Assembly (NCBI GenBank): GCA_019925105.1 | Contig: JAHGAU010000003.1 | Location: 1,922,001 to 1,986,000, forward strand | Reading direction: 5' to 3' | DNA: 64,000 bases | Source of the DNA: Niebla homalea | Lineage: Eukaryota > Ascomycota > Lecanoromycetes > Lecanorales > Ramalinaceae | In this document: one piece after another, positions 34,054-48,104 of the stretch | How the letters are laid out: each line of letters starts with the position of its first letter | Position numbering within the stretch: the first letter of the stretch is position 1 | Made by a program: the position numbers and the translations under genes | The notes under the pieces: generated by a model | Database searches by the model: none | What the model was told of the DNA's origin: nothing | Seen by the model: the letters and a program-made list of their open reading frames with translations, nothing else

Positions 34054-37000
34054 ATATTTAATAATATTTTTTATTATATTTAATTATTAATAACGATATT
34101 ATAATTTCTTTAATATAATTTTTTATAAGAAGTATTTTATATTATTATAAATTTCCTTAAGTATTTATATTATTTTCTTTTTTATTAGATACATTATTTA
34201 ATACTTCCCGTATTAATAAAATAACTTATTTTTAATTAAATTAAATTTATAATTTATAAGTTATTTATTAATTTTAATTTATTATATTATATTTTTTTTC
34301 CTCCGGCTTTACCTTTATTTTAAGGTATTTAATGATATTAATATATTAATTATCGTTTTTATAATAAAAAAGTTTTTTAAGTTTTAATAATTTTATAAGT
34401 TTATAATTAATTTATATATTAATTATCGTTTTTATAATAAAAAGTTTTTTAAGTTTTAATAATTTTATAAGTTTATAATTAATTTATATATATTCCGTAT
34501 TATAATTATTATTTAATTTTATATTATATATCCGTTTTAACTTATTATCGGTTATCCTTTATAATTACAATTTTTTTATATTTACTTTCTTCCTTTTATT
34601 TACGTTTTTTTTATTAACTTTCTTTTTACGTTTTAAGTTAATTAGCCCTTTAATTATAATATTATAATTTATACGTTATTATAAACGTTAATTTTATCCT
34701 TCTTTATTTCGTTAATAAGTTCCTTTAATATAACTCGATTTCCTCCTTTATTACTCTTTTAGAATTATATTAAGTTATTTTTATTCTTTTATATCTTAAG
34801 GGCTATCTTCTTTATTACTTTATTAAATACGTAATTTAAATTATTAAATAATATTGTTAATAAATTATTTACCGTTTTATTAATCTCTTTTTTAATATAT
34901 TTAATTTTAATATATAACCTTCTTAACTTTATTATTTACCTTATAAAGATATCCTTATAATAATTTATACTTATAAATCCCGTAAGTAATTTATAATCTA
35001 TATATATAATTAAAATTTCTTTTATATTTAATATATAAAAGAATTTTTCCTTAAACGTAATAATAGCTATTAATTTTTACTTATAAATATTATAGTTATA
35101 TTCCGCTTTATTTATTATATATAAGTTATAAATAAATAAAATATTATAATTATTTTAAATTTAATTAATATAATATCCGGCTTTATATTTTAAAGTATTG
35201 ATATATATATAAATTAATATTTTTAAGTTTTATTTAAATAAAGCTTTAGCTTTTATTATTATATTTTATATAAATTAAAATAATATATTTTTTAATTCTT
35301 TTTATCTTTATTCTATATTTCCAGTTAAACGGGTAAACGGTTATACTATTTTTATAAAGCTTTTAATTTATTTTTTTATTATATTAATAATATTTAAGAA
35401 TTTTTAATATTTCTTATATTTTATAATATAAATTAATTAAGTATCTTTTTACTTTTTTGAAAATTTAATTTATATATATCCTTTTATTTTATAATTTTTT
35501 TTTAACGTTTTAATTTTTATTATATTAATTTTTAATTTATCAAATAAAAGCTTTAACTTTAACTATAAAATTTATAAGAAAAAATAATTTCTTAAGAAAA
35601 TAAATTACTTTTTTTATATTTTATACGCTTTAAAGATATCGTTTAAATAAAAAATTAAGTTAATAAAATTATATTCTTTTTAAGTATAAAGAAGGATAAT
35701 TTTAAGTTTAATTTAAGGATAACTTTTAATATAATATTTATAAATTTAATAAAAATAAATAAAAATATATATAATTTTTAAGGTATTTTTATTAATTATA
35801 GCTATTTAATATTTAATACGTTAAAAATAAAATAATATTAATTATTAAAGTATATTTTTTTAATTTAATATTTATACTTTATATCTGCTTAATAAAAAGT
35901 TTTATATAATAAAATATTTAATAAATTATAGATTTTCTTTATTAATTTTATATAAAATATAAATAATACTTTATATATAAAGTAATAATTAAATATAAAT
36001 TATAATTCAGTTTTACCCTTTTTCTTTATAAATATAAGGAGTACGTTTTATATATTTATTTATTTATTTATTTATATATATATTTTATATATACTTAACT
36101 TAATTCTTTATTATATAATTATTTTAAGTTATTATTTATTATTAATTAATAACCTTTTAATAATAACTTTATACGGCTTAATTTTTAATCTTAATATTAC
36201 TTTATATAAAAATAAGTCCGTTATTAATATTTTATATAATTCCTTTATATTTATGTATTTATATATTTATAATATTTAAAGTATTTTAAGTTATATTTAA
36301 TTATTTAAAATAATATTATTTAATATAATACTTTTATTTTTTATTTAAGCTTATAACTCTTTATATAACTTTAAAATATTAATTTTTCTTTTTATTATTT
36401 TTTTATTTATTTAAAAATATAACTTATAATAGCTTTGCTTTAATATTTATTTTTTTATTTTATAATTTTAAAGTTAACTTATTTATTATTTTATATACGT
36501 ACTTTAAGTATATTTAACGGGTATTATATTTATATTTTAATAATCTTTAATAAATTATTATATTATTAAGTTATTTAATTCTTAAGATTATATTTTTTAT
36601 TATAAGTAAATAGTTTTTATTTTCTTTATTTTTATCCCTTTTATCTTTTTCTTTATATTATTTTAATATATATTTTTTTCTTTTTATTATTTATTTCTTA
36701 AAGTTGTTATTATTCCTTTAATATATATAATCGTTTATTTTTATTATTATAAATATTATTAATTTAATTGATATCGTTTTTTCTTTATATATTATGTATT
36801 TTTTATATTATTTAACGTTATTTTACGTAATTAATAATAACTTTAAATATTATATTATCTTTTTATTTATCTTATTAAATAATAAATTTATAAACTTAAT
36901 TATTTTTTATTTCCGTTTAATAAGTTATTAATATAAAATAAGGTTTATTCTTAATATAGAATTATTATTTATATTATTTATAATATCTTCCCCGGTTTTC

Positions 37001-37692
37001 CCGTTATTTTCTTAATACTTCCGAGCTTTTTTATTACCTCTTAAGTACCCCCAATACCGTCCTATTTCCCCCGATCCTTTTAAATTCTTATTTGGTTAAT
37101 TATATTTATTTCTTATTTACCTTATTCTTTTTACCTTTTTTTATTATTTTAACTTACTCTTAATATTCCTTTATTTATTTTAAATATCTCTTATATATTT
37201 TTACTTCTTTTTATACGTATAAGTATATTCCTTTTTTTTAATTAATTAATTATTAAGATATACGTTTTTAAAGTTAATTTTACTCTTTAAACTTCTTTTT
37301 TTCTTAAAGTTTATAAGTTTTTATTATCTTCTTTATTTTTTAATTTTATCCTTAAGTTTTCTTTTTTACTTTTATATTTAAATAAGTTTATTTTAGTCTC
37401 TTTTTTTAATATTATTGTATTTTTATAATATAACTTCTTATATACCGGTTTTTAACGTTTTTATTTAATAAGCGTATTTATAGTTTAAGTAATTAAATAT
37501 CTTTTCCGTAAGTAATATTTTTAATCTTTAATATCTTTATTTAAATCTTAAAATTAATTATAATTAATTTAATTATAAAAGCCTTAATAAAATATTATAA
37601 TTTAAATTATTTTTTAATATTATAAATACTTATACCGATTTAATAATCCTTATAACTTAAATATTAAATATAATTTATATATAAAGTAATAT
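34054..37692 (-). pseudogene. B2 RT/RNase H region, destroyed by RIP
   Basis: On the minus strand the Ty3/Gypsy RNase H can be read between about 35340 and 34960. RLTGNIE opens it, YIYINTLKYKAGYYI (around 35165-35215) corresponds to the Y-x-D-A-S-x-x-G-x-G box, EYNYNIYK*KLIAIITFKE to the E-x-N-Y...E-x-L-A-I-V segment, and IYIDYKLLTGFI (around 35005-35035) to T-D-H-x-P-L-x-x-F. RT should lie at higher coordinates (about 35.5-37.6 kb) and continue beyond LINE3; I did not resolve its catalytic box. The right boundary is the LINE3 insertion. Confidence 0.65.
34342..34487 (+). repeat. 73-bp tandem duplication in B2
   Basis: Two copies of a 73-bp unit (tatattaattatcgttttt...ttataattaattta) follow each other, differing by one A. 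Because they are nearly identical in a RIP-saturated stretch, the duplication either post-dates RIP or had no RIP targets left. Confidence 0.8.
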
Positions 37693-40600
37693 TGATTGAT
37701 TGATTGATTTATACTATGGATCTAGCTAAGTTAATTCCGGCGTTCCTTAATACTCGGCTATTTGGCCTTATTAATAACCGTAAAAAACCCGATATCTATA
37801 ACGTTAAGAATAAAAACCGGTATCTACCCAGCCTTTACTTACGTTTTAAGGGTTAAAAGCATTTACGGTTATTTAAAGAATAAAAATTTATTTATATATT
37901 TTTTCCAAGAAAACCTATAATATTACGATTAAATCCACTTAAGGGTTACTTTTAAACCTATTGCTTTTCTGTTACCTTACGGGTCTATTTAATACTATAA
38001 TTTTAAAATTCCGATTATATTATTAAATATTTTTATTAATATATATATTATTATTATTTTATTTATATAATTCTACTAATTAATATAGTATTATTTTTTA
38101 CGCCGCCCCGGTATTTATAGCCCCTTTAACCCCCTATTAAATATAGTTTTCTTGCCATTATTTTTTACCTCCGGGTTAACGGTAAGGTTTTTTAATTAAA
38201 TTTTTGATTATTTCCTTTATTTCCTTAATTAAATTGAATTATAATAATAAGTCCGTAATTATTATAAATTTAACGGCCGCCTTAATACCCTTTTTATTAA
38301 TAAGTATTTAGCGATAATCGTTAATTTTTACTTTTTTAATTAATTTTAATTTAAGCTCCTTAAATAATAAATAAAAGATTAATACGTATATAGCGTTTTA
38401 CTTTTATTATTTATATTTATAATTAACGTTAATCCGGTTATTAATATATATAATAAAGAAGAAATAAATTAAGCCGTTTTTATTTATTTAAAATTAAATT
38501 ATTAATACGTTATTACTTTTCCTTATAATCCTATAACGTTAAAAATACTTATTAATAACCTCGTCGTTATTTAACGTTAAATACCGTTATCCTTAAGGGA
38601 TTAATTCTTTATATTTATATTAATGCTTTATTTACCTTTTTATAATTTATAAAGTAATTATTATTAATTTTATTTTTATAACTTTTTTCTTTTCCGTTAT
38701 TTTCATTTTAAATAAAAGTTTATATATTCTTACGTTAACTTCTTAAACGTAAGTTAAATTAACCTTTTTTTTAATTTATTCTAGTTTAATTTCCGTAGAA
38801 GGAATAAATATTATTTCTTTACGCTTTTTTATTTAAAGTTTTTTATAGTTCTGGTAAATACGTTTATTTCTTATTAACGTAATTAAGTTTATATTTTTTT
38901 TAAGCCTCGCTTAAATAATTATTTAATTTAAGGTTAACTTTATTAATAATATAAAGATTTTAGATTTTAATACCGGGATAAAAGTTACTTTATATACTTT
39001 ATTTATTACTTTTAAGTATCGGTTTTAAATTTTTTATAATTATTAAACGGGCTCTTTCTTATATTTAAGTATACCTTTAAGTACGTATTAAATAATTATT
39101 ATATATATTATTATAAGCTTTATAACCGCTTAATAAACGGTTCTAACCTTTTATAAAATAATTCCTTACGTTAACGCTATAAAGTAAATAAGGCCTTTTT
39201 CCTATAAAATTATTTTCTTTTAAACCTTTTTTATATAATCTTTTTAATTTAATTTCTTATTAACTTATAAGTTAAGTACCTTAATATTAATTTCTGGTTT
39301 TATTATTATATTATTTAAGTTTATTATAATTATTATATTATATAGCTTTAGGCTCCTTATTATATAAATAAACTTATATTTATATAGGGTAAATTAAACT
39401 TTATATATTTTTATTAATTATAAATAGACTTTATAAACTTATTTTAATTTTAAATAATTTATATAAATAAACGTATTATAAATTAAAAGGTAAATATTAT
39501 TAATAAAGCCTTTTACTTAAACCTTTTATTTTAACTTTATTAAGTCTTTAATAAATAAATTATTAAAGAATAAGAATAAAATTAAAAAGATAAATAACCT
39601 TTAAAGAATCCTTATTATTGCGGGCTTTATTATACTTATTTTTTATTTTAAATTAATTAACGTTACTTAATTATTTAAGAAATTTTCTATTTAATTTATA
39701 AAGAAAAGTAAAACCCCCTTTTTCTATAAATTATATAATAACCTTTAATAATTTATTTTATTAAACGCCCTTATAATATTTAAGGAAAAGACTCGTAACG
39801 TATTTTTTCCTATAATTTTATACCGTATATACGTTATCGATTAAGCCTTTAAGAGCCGTTTTTATTAATTATCCTTTTTTTTACTTTTATTTATTAATTA
39901 AAAAGCAGCCTATATTCTTTTACGTAATTATTTAGGATCTTTATAATTATTATCTTTAAAGTTTTCCTTAACGTATAAAGGAGTATTATAGGTTTATATG
40001 ACTTTACCTCTAAGTAATCTAATTTAATTAATTTCTTAAGGATAATCGTCTTAACCTTCTTAAATTTACGGGGGTAATATCTTATATTAAAGTAAATTTA
40101 AAATAAATAAATAAAGACCTTTTTAAATAATAATATTATTATAAATAAGAACCTATTTAATATACCATTAAATCCGGGGGCCTTATCCTTCTTTAACTTA
40201 TTAATCGCTTTAATTATTATTTCTTAAGTTATTATTTTATTTATTATTATTAATTTAAGATATATTATACCGTTAATATCTATTAAATTAGCTTCTAATA
40301 ACGGGGGAAAAAACGTTTTTTTAAGAACCTTAATTTTATTGTTAAAAGTATTTATTACCGTACCATTTAGTCTTTTTAAGGGTAAAAACTTAAGGATAAA
40401 TTTAAATTTTTACTTTATTCTTTATCGTATTTTATTAACTTTTAAACGTTATAAAAGGAAATTACCAAGTTATATATTATAACCCGGAAATATATTTATT
40501 TAACCTTCCGGATAATTTTCTTTTTTTTTTTTAAGTTTCCTTTAATTATTAAAGCGTTTCCCGGTTTTTATATTTAATAACTTATTTTATAAACGCTTTT

Positions 40601-43449
40601 ATTTTTATAATCGTTTTTATATATTTTTCGTTTTAATAAATTTTAACTTTTTAAAATAACTTTATTATTAAGATTATAACGTTAATTACTTTATTTAAAG
40701 CTTTTATTACCCGTTTTATAAAATAATTAATTTATTCTTTACTATTAAGTTAAGGACGCTCCGTTAATTAAGATATTATTTTTATTGTCTTTATTAATAT
40801 CTTAATTTCCTTAACCGTTTTTTACGCTTATTTAAATAATAAAAACGAAGTTATATTAATAGATTAATTTAAGGTTATTTATATTAAAATATAATTTAAA
40901 CCGTATTTTAAATCCTTTTAAAGTCCGTATATTATAATTAAGTTAATAATACCTTTTAAATTAAATATTAAGTTAATTATAATCTTAAGTTTACGGCTTT
41001 TTTATATAATAACCTTTTTTAACGTTAATAATATAAAATTAAATTATATAATAATTATTAATAACTCCTTAAATTTAATATAATTAATCATATAACCGTC
41101 CTTATTCTATTAAACGTAATAAAGATTAAAGTCCCTTATTAAGAAATACTTATTAAATACGGTTATAATATCCTTAAGTAACGGGATTATAAAGGGTCCC
41201 TTTTTATTAATTAATAACGGATTATATATATTATAAATATTTAAAGTACCCTTAATATCCCTTTTTCGTATAATCCGGAGTATATATAGGTTCTTTTTAT
41301 AATAAATAATATCTTAATTATTTATATTTAATTTCTTATTAATAAAGAAATATATCCGTATCGTTTTATTACCCTTAAAGGTTAAATAGAAATTATTTCC
41401 TAGGTTAATTAAAGAATAAATATACGGATTATATAATAACTCCTATATTATTATAATATTAATATCCTTTATTTTTTTAAATTTAAATATTAATATTATA
41501 ACTTTAATTACTTCCCCGTATATATTATATTATATTATCCTTAAAAGTATAAATATATTAAATATTAATATCCGTTAAGCTTCCTTTATTAATTTTTATT
41601 TATATAAATAATTTTTCTTTAAAATTAAACGTTATTTATTTTAATTTTTTTATTACGATAATAATCCCGGTCGGGCGGTCGGCCTTAAAAGTTAATATTA
41701 TTATAAACTTTCTTTTCTTTATATTATTAATTACCGCATTTTACCCTTTCCCGTTTAATAAGCTCCGTTTATATCTTAAGACCGTTTTTAATTATTTTAT
41801 TAATTTAAATTTATATAAGTTATAACGTTAAACCTTAACCGTTATCCTAATCTCCTTACGTTAAGTTTCCTTCGTTCTTATTATATATTATAAATCTTAT
41901 GTTAAGTAATTATTATTATTATATACCACGTATTTTAACGTATTTTTTATTAAGCCTTTTATTATTAAGCTAACGTATTTATACGTATTATACCCTTTAA
42001 TATATACCGTATATTTTATATTATTAAAGTACCTCGTAATAATATACCCGTACCTTTAATATTTAAAGTATTAATAAATATCCGTTATTTAGTCTTAAAA
42101 TCTTATTAATTTAAGGGATTTACCTTTTATTACCCCTTTATTAAGGATATTATTATATATTTTTATTAACGTTACGTTTAAAATAATTATAAAGTATTTC
42201 TTTATATAATTAAAGGTATTTAACTTCTTTATTATAGCGGGGAGGCTATAATTAATGATTTTTAACTTAAAGTAAAAGACCATATTCTTTTTCTTTATTT
42301 ACTTTAAGGTAACTTCTTTTTCCTCCCCCGTAAATTTTATTAAATATATCCCGTTTATCGCGATAATAAAGGATTACCTTAATATTTTTACCGTTTTATA
42401 CCTTTTTTTATTAATTTATCTTTTTAACTTCTTTAACCTTTTTTTTATTTTTAATAAGGTTATATTAAAGAAAATATTCCCGCTTTATAATTTATGTATT
42501 ATAATAATTTATTCTATTAATAACTTTCTTATTATTTTAAACGCCTTTATTAATTATAGCGGGTTTATTTTTACCGCTATATTTTTTTCCTTTTCACCCG
42601 ATAATCATATAATTACTATTTTTACCTTCCTTAACGCCGTTATTTTTTTTTTTACCTTTACCTTTTTTATTATTAATATTAATGCCGTTTTTACGGTTTT
42701 TATTATTTAACTTATCCTTATTCCCTTCCTTAAAGTCTCCCCCGTTACTTTTTTACTTTATATATATCCTTTTTATTTTCTTTCGTTTCCGTCTACCGGT
42801 ACCTTTATTACCGTCCCTTAAGCTCCGTATAACCTTTTTAATTTCCTTAAACTTCTCCTTATTTTTACGTAAAAGTCTTTTATTCCCCGTAACCCAATTT
42901 ATAGTATCGGTTAGATCTTTAACGTAATATCTTTTATATAATTATAAAAAGGTTTTTTAATACCTTTATTACTTCCTCCTTTTTTATTTTTCCTTTACGT
43001 ATTTAATAATTATTTTTTTTTATAACTTATTCTTATTTATTTAATATTTCTTTATTTTTATTTAATTCTTTCTTAATTTATATATACTTAATAAAACCTT
43101 TTATGCCTCCACTTACCCTTTATTTATCCTTACGTACTGTTTTCGTCCCTTTTACCCTTTATTTATTACTTTTTATAATAATATTTTTACGCGTTATATA
43201 TATCCCTTTACGCGTATCTTATTAATTATAGGCTTCCTATTTAATTTAAGGCCTTTTTATCTCGTATTTATTATATTATTTATACGACTTATTATTATTC
43301 CTATTAACCTGGGCCGCTTACTTTTCCTTTTTTTCTACCTTTATTATTCTGCTTCCGTTTATCGTATTTAAGGTATTATCCTTACTATTACTTAAGCTAT
43401 ACACGCGTATATCGTTTCTGACCTCTGGGGTCCCGTTGTTCGTCACCAT
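37693..43449 (-). mobile_element. LINE3: full-length Tad1-like LINE, RIP-dead
   Basis: This copy is in inverse orientation: the tail reads (TGAT)n from 37693 and ORF1 begins at ATG 43449 (MVTNNGTPEVRND). The conserved ORF1 block NYSLPAIIKKLNTFNYI remains open as a 62-codon frame (42095-42283). The RT motif KKDKAPGFNGILNRF is legible near 40160-40200. Length is 5.76 kb. Like LINE1 and LINE2, homology begins at the ORF1 ATG with no shared 5' UTR. The plus-strand open frame 42682-42927 is an antisense shadow. I saw no clear target duplication. The host is B2. Confidence 0.88.
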
Positions 43450-44952
43450 CCTCTTTTTCTTTTATTTAATATATTTAAATATATAATTTAATTACTTCTA
43501 TAAAGTAATATATAATCCCCGTTTATTATTAATATATTTAAGTAATTAACTTTAAGTAACTTTAAGGGCCTTTTTTTTATTCGTAATTCCTTTATTATAA
43601 TCGGGTTAATTATAATAATATTTAATTTTTTATTAGTTTTTATTTCTAATAACTTACTTATTTATTCCGGCTAATAAATAATTATTATTTTTATAAACTA
43701 TTTTTATTTATTCTTATTAAGTATAACCTTAAGATCTCGTCTTAAACCGGTAACGGTAATATTATTAATTTTAAGTCATTTATTTTAAATTATTTTTTAT
43801 ATACTTTCTCCGTTATTCTTAAGTACTTTTTTAATAACTATGATTTTCTTATAATATATACGGTTAAGGTTTAATACGTTTTTTATAAGGCGGTTTATTT
43901 CCTTTTTAAAATATAATAAAAATTATATTAAATATATTAATAAAAAGTACGATATTATTAATTAACAGAATTTATTTAATATCTAGGGTTTATTCCCTTA
44001 ATAATCCAATAATTTATTAAAGTTCTTTTTTCCTTTTAATTTTCGTTTTTTTTTAATTTCCCTTTAATTCGCTTATTAATTTATATAAACTTAATTGCTT
44101 CTTTTAAATTATCGTCTTTAACCCGTCGTTATTTTGCGGCCGTATTTATTATTACGTTTATTTTATAATTAACGTCCTTATTAAAAAGATATCCTTTCTT
44201 TATAATAATAGTTTTATAATTAAAGCCGTTAATTATTCCTTTATTATTAATTTTATTAAGGACTTTTCTTTCTCCCTATATAATTAAGGCGCAATTTACC
44301 GTATTTATTAATATATTTAATTACTTATTAAACGGTACGGTTATAGGTAATAACGGTAATTAATAATCCTTATTATAGCGTTTATTCTTACGGTCTTAAT
44401 CTTTTTTCTATATATATTTCCTTTTATTAAAGCTTACGTTATTTTTATTATATTTTTATTTATAATTTAATTACTTTTTTATTAAGAATATATTATAGTA
44501 TTTATAATATATAAAGTATAATTGTATATGAAATAATTTAAAGTTATTAATATAAGGGTTTTTTAATTTAATTAAATTAAATAGTTTTAAAGTAAATTAA
44601 TTATTTTTTTTAATATCTTAATTGATATATAAATTCTATTAATAATTTTACGGCCCTTAAATCGTATTTATCACTTAATTATTAATATTCTATTGGGATG
44701 GATTTTACGGTCGGTTTCAATACTTAAGTTATTAAGGTAATTCTATTTACGGAGGTTATATAAGTACTATTTATATTATTAAAACGTTTTAAAATTTTTT
44801 ATTTATATAATTTTAAGGGTATTAAGTTTATTATGGTCCTTTTATTTCTAACATTTAAATGATTCCGTTATAATTAACGTATCTTAAATTTTTTTTTTTT
44901 ATATAGCTTCTTAGAGGTTTTTATTTATATAACTTAATTGATTTATAAATAT
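43450..44952 (-). other. B2 internal region between LINE3 and gag-like frame
   Basis: Element B sequence, presumably protease/RT N-terminal side by position. I recognise no motif. Confidence 0.4.
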
Positions 44953-45255
44953 TTAAGCTTTTAAATTTACTTTTTTTTTTTTTTTTTTTCTTTTTAAGTT
45001 TTTATTTCTTTTTTTTTTTTTATTTATAATTCGTTTTATTTTAAGGTATATTTTATAAAAATTAAGTTCTTTATATACGTTTTCTATTAAGCGTTTACGG
45101 AGCTTTATATTTATTAAGTTATTTTTAAAACGGTTAATTATATCCTTTAATATATACTTTATTATTTTATTTATTATATTCTTTAGTTTTCCGGATTTAA
45201 TATTTTTTCCTTTTAAATTATATATAATACGGAATATATATTTATAATAATCCAA
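44953..45255 (-). pseudogene. B2 gag-like Lys-rich frame
   Basis: This is an open frame of 100 codons on the element strand, with a TTG rather than ATG at its first position, so it is a fragment of a longer frame. It is very rich in Lys/Ile/Asn and ends in a poly-Lys run coded by poly-A. RIP converts Glu/Asp codons to Lys/Asn, so an originally acidic, coiled-coil-like protein would look like this. Its position between 5' LTR and RT suits gag, but there is no CCHC motif to confirm it. Confidence 0.35.
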
Positions 45256-47849
45256 AATAGAATTAATTCCTGAAAATAATACTTTAATATTGTTTATTAC
45301 TTATTCCGTAAGGTTATTAAGATTTAATTCTAGGAATTTTTAACTTAATAGTTTTTAAAAGTTCTTTATATTTTCCTATATAACGTTATTTATCGTTTTA
45401 TTTATAAATAGTATTTTAATCTTTAGCTATTTTATTTAATATATTACGTTTTTTTTTAAGTTATATATTTATTACGTTTATTTATTAATTAAAAAAAGTT
45501 TTTTTTTATTTCCTTTTATATATTACGGATTTATCTTTATATATTATTCAGTTTATTTTCCTACTTATTTAATTCTTTTAATTTATAGAATAAAATGTTA
45601 ATCCCGGGTTATATTATAATTTTTTATTATAAAGTTTCCGATGATTTTAAAGTAAAAGATAGGATTATTAATAATATTATTAAATCTTTTTTTATATCCG
45701 GCTTTATTATTATTATTAAGGAGGATACTTAAGAATATTTAAATATTTCCTTTATTTTTTATATATTAATTAATGCCCTTTTAAATTTAAGGGATTAAAG
45801 GATTCTTAATAATACTTTATTATTCCTTAAAGAAAAGTTAATAGGGTTTATTATTAAATAATCCTTAATAATACTTATAACCGTTAATGAATACGAGATA
45901 ATTTTATAGCTTATATAAATTTATCTTTATTTTTTTTATCTTTTATTTAATATGAAATAAGAAAATATATATTCTTTTTAATAAAGGAAGTAAAATAATA
46001 ATAGGGGGAATAATAATATTATACTTAATCCTATAGTTAACGTAATAATATCTAACTTTATTTTTCTTAATTTAAAGGTATTAAAATATATACGAAATAA
46101 AATATATAATCGTTAATATATTACTATTATTAATAAAGGTATTTAAATAAAGAGGTTTACGGTTACTCCGAGTAACTATATTTTATTTTTATGTTTTTAT
46201 GTTTTTATTTTTTTTTTATAAAAAGGAAAGTTAAGTTAATATATAATTATATAACGTTATTAGGGATCTTTCTGGTCTTTTAAGTTATTATATAAGTATA
46301 TATAAATCATATTTTATTATAAGTCTGTATTTTTTTTTAAGTTAAAGTAAATTTTAAGTACCTTTTTTAGTCTTCTTTACTTTTTGTCCGGGAGAGCCTT
46401 AAGGAAGGTACCGTTAAATAAAATAAGTTTTATATTAATAATTATTATAGGTTATTATTAATATTCTTAATATATATATAATAAAATTAATATTATAAAT
46501 CTATTTATTTCTCTATATTTATTTATTAGTTTTTTTAATCGGTCTTATTATTTACTTTTTATTGTTTATTTTTTTAATTTACTTTCTGGTTTTTTAATTC
46601 TTAATTATGCGATTTATGGCTTAAGGTAAAAAACTTATTATATCTTATTAGCGTATTATATAACCTGCGGTTATTTCTTAGGAATTCTAAAAACCGGTTT
46701 AAACCTCCGTAAATAATTTAAAACTTAATTATTACCTAAATAATATTTAACTTAGTAATTTACGTTTTAATAAGAAATATCTTTTTAAAAGGTATATACG
46801 ATTATTTAAGCCTTATTAAGGAATCTTATTTTTATTATTTCTATCGCCGAGATATATAATTCGGTCCGGTTATTTTGATAGTTATTAAGGAGTTTTACGT
46901 ATTTATTAATATTAAAATGCCCGGAATCGTTTAACGGGTTTTAAGAAATCGTTTACCCGGTATAAGATAGTCTTTAAAATTAACTTTACGTCCCTAGGGA
47001 ATATATACAAAGTTCTAAATTAAACTAAAAAATTTTATTTATAATATACGGTTTAATCGCTTAAAACGATTTAATAAGACTTATAATTTAATTACTCGGA
47101 ATAATTTAATAAGATTTATAAATCAGTCGGATTTAATTACTTAAATTAATTTAATAAGTCTTATAAGTTAATTTTTATAATTATTAATTATTAAATAGTA
47201 ATTTTACGTCGTTTAAAATAACTGATTTTTTCTAATTTTTTTCTTTAATTACTTTAATTTTTTCCGTTTTAAGAAGGTATTTTATATTAAAACATAAGTT
47301 ATAGTTTTTTTAATAATAATTTAAAATATTTAATAATATATATAATTATTTCCTAATTAAGGTTTAAGCCCTTTATCGATATAAGGGGCATTATTATACT
47401 TTAATAATTATGGCACTTTAAGGTTATTATCGTATTTTTCTATTTCTTAATTTTTAATAATTAATAGTTAAATAATAAATATTAATAATGCTTTACCGAT
47501 ACGTATAAACGGGGTCCCCGTATTGATCGGGTATAATAATAAGAATATCTAAATAAAGGTACTTAAAAAGGGGTAATTAAATATTTTTATTTTTTTCGAT
47601 TTTAATATTTATTCAATAGATACGTAATAATTAAGAATATTCTATAAATATATATAAATTAATAGTTTATTATTTTCATTATATACGTATAATATAATAA
47701 TAATAATAATTAATCTTTTATAGCTTCTCCGTAATTTCTCTTATTATTAATTAAGGAAAAGGTACGGTAAGTTATTTACGATTAAATTATATAATTAAAC
47801 CGAATTCCTTAATATATATAAGCAGATAAAAGCCTTTTTAAAATTATTA
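45256..47849 (-). other. B2 5' internal region
   Basis: Between the gag-like frame and the 5' LTR there is AT-rich decayed sequence with scattered CpG. I see no primer-binding site next to the LTR (element strand begins taataatttt after the LTR) and no intact frame. Confidence 0.4.
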
Positions 47850-48099
47850 AAAAAAAATAAAAAGTAATAAAAGAATAAAAGTAATAAAATAATATATAGT
47901 AATAAAATATAATTGAAGATAAGCTATAGCCCTTATATAAGTAAGTAAAATATATAAACTATATTATTATAATTCGTTTTACTCTCCTTTTTCAAATCGT
48001 ATATAAAGTAATCCGACCCTTAATTAGCCCTTTTAATGTTTTCATTCCTTCATATACTTAACCGCAAGTTTTTTGTCTTCCTTGGTTTTCCCCTTCTCA
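47850..48099 (-). repeat. B2 5' LTR (right), 250 bp
   Basis: On the minus strand the LTR starts TGAGAAGGGGAAAACC. The half next to the target site is GC-richer and the inner half strongly RIP-shifted. With the left LTR it defines the B2 insertion. Confidence 0.85.
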
Positions 48100-48104
48100 A
48101 AATC

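Larger units (their letters stand above)
22738..48099 (-). mobile_element. B2: Ty3/Gypsy element inserted in A1, itself nested
   Basis: Two 250-bp LTRs in the same orientation (22738-22987 and 47850-48099) bound 25.4 kb, with target duplication aaatc (22733-22737, 48100-48104). Removing LINE2, LINE3 and a solo B LTR leaves about 13.5 kb. Domain order on the minus strand, from 48 kb downward, is Lys-rich gag-like frame (about 45 kb), RNase H (about 35 kb), integrase (about 28 kb). This is the gag-RT-RNaseH-integrase order of Ty3/Gypsy. The size is large for a Gypsy element. About 3.9 kb lies between integrase and the 3' LTR without an assigned function. LTR termini are TG...CT. RIP has destroyed all frames. 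Confidence 0.85.

Noticed and set aside
42682..42927. 81-codon plus-strand frame
   Set aside because: Antisense of LINE3 ORF1.
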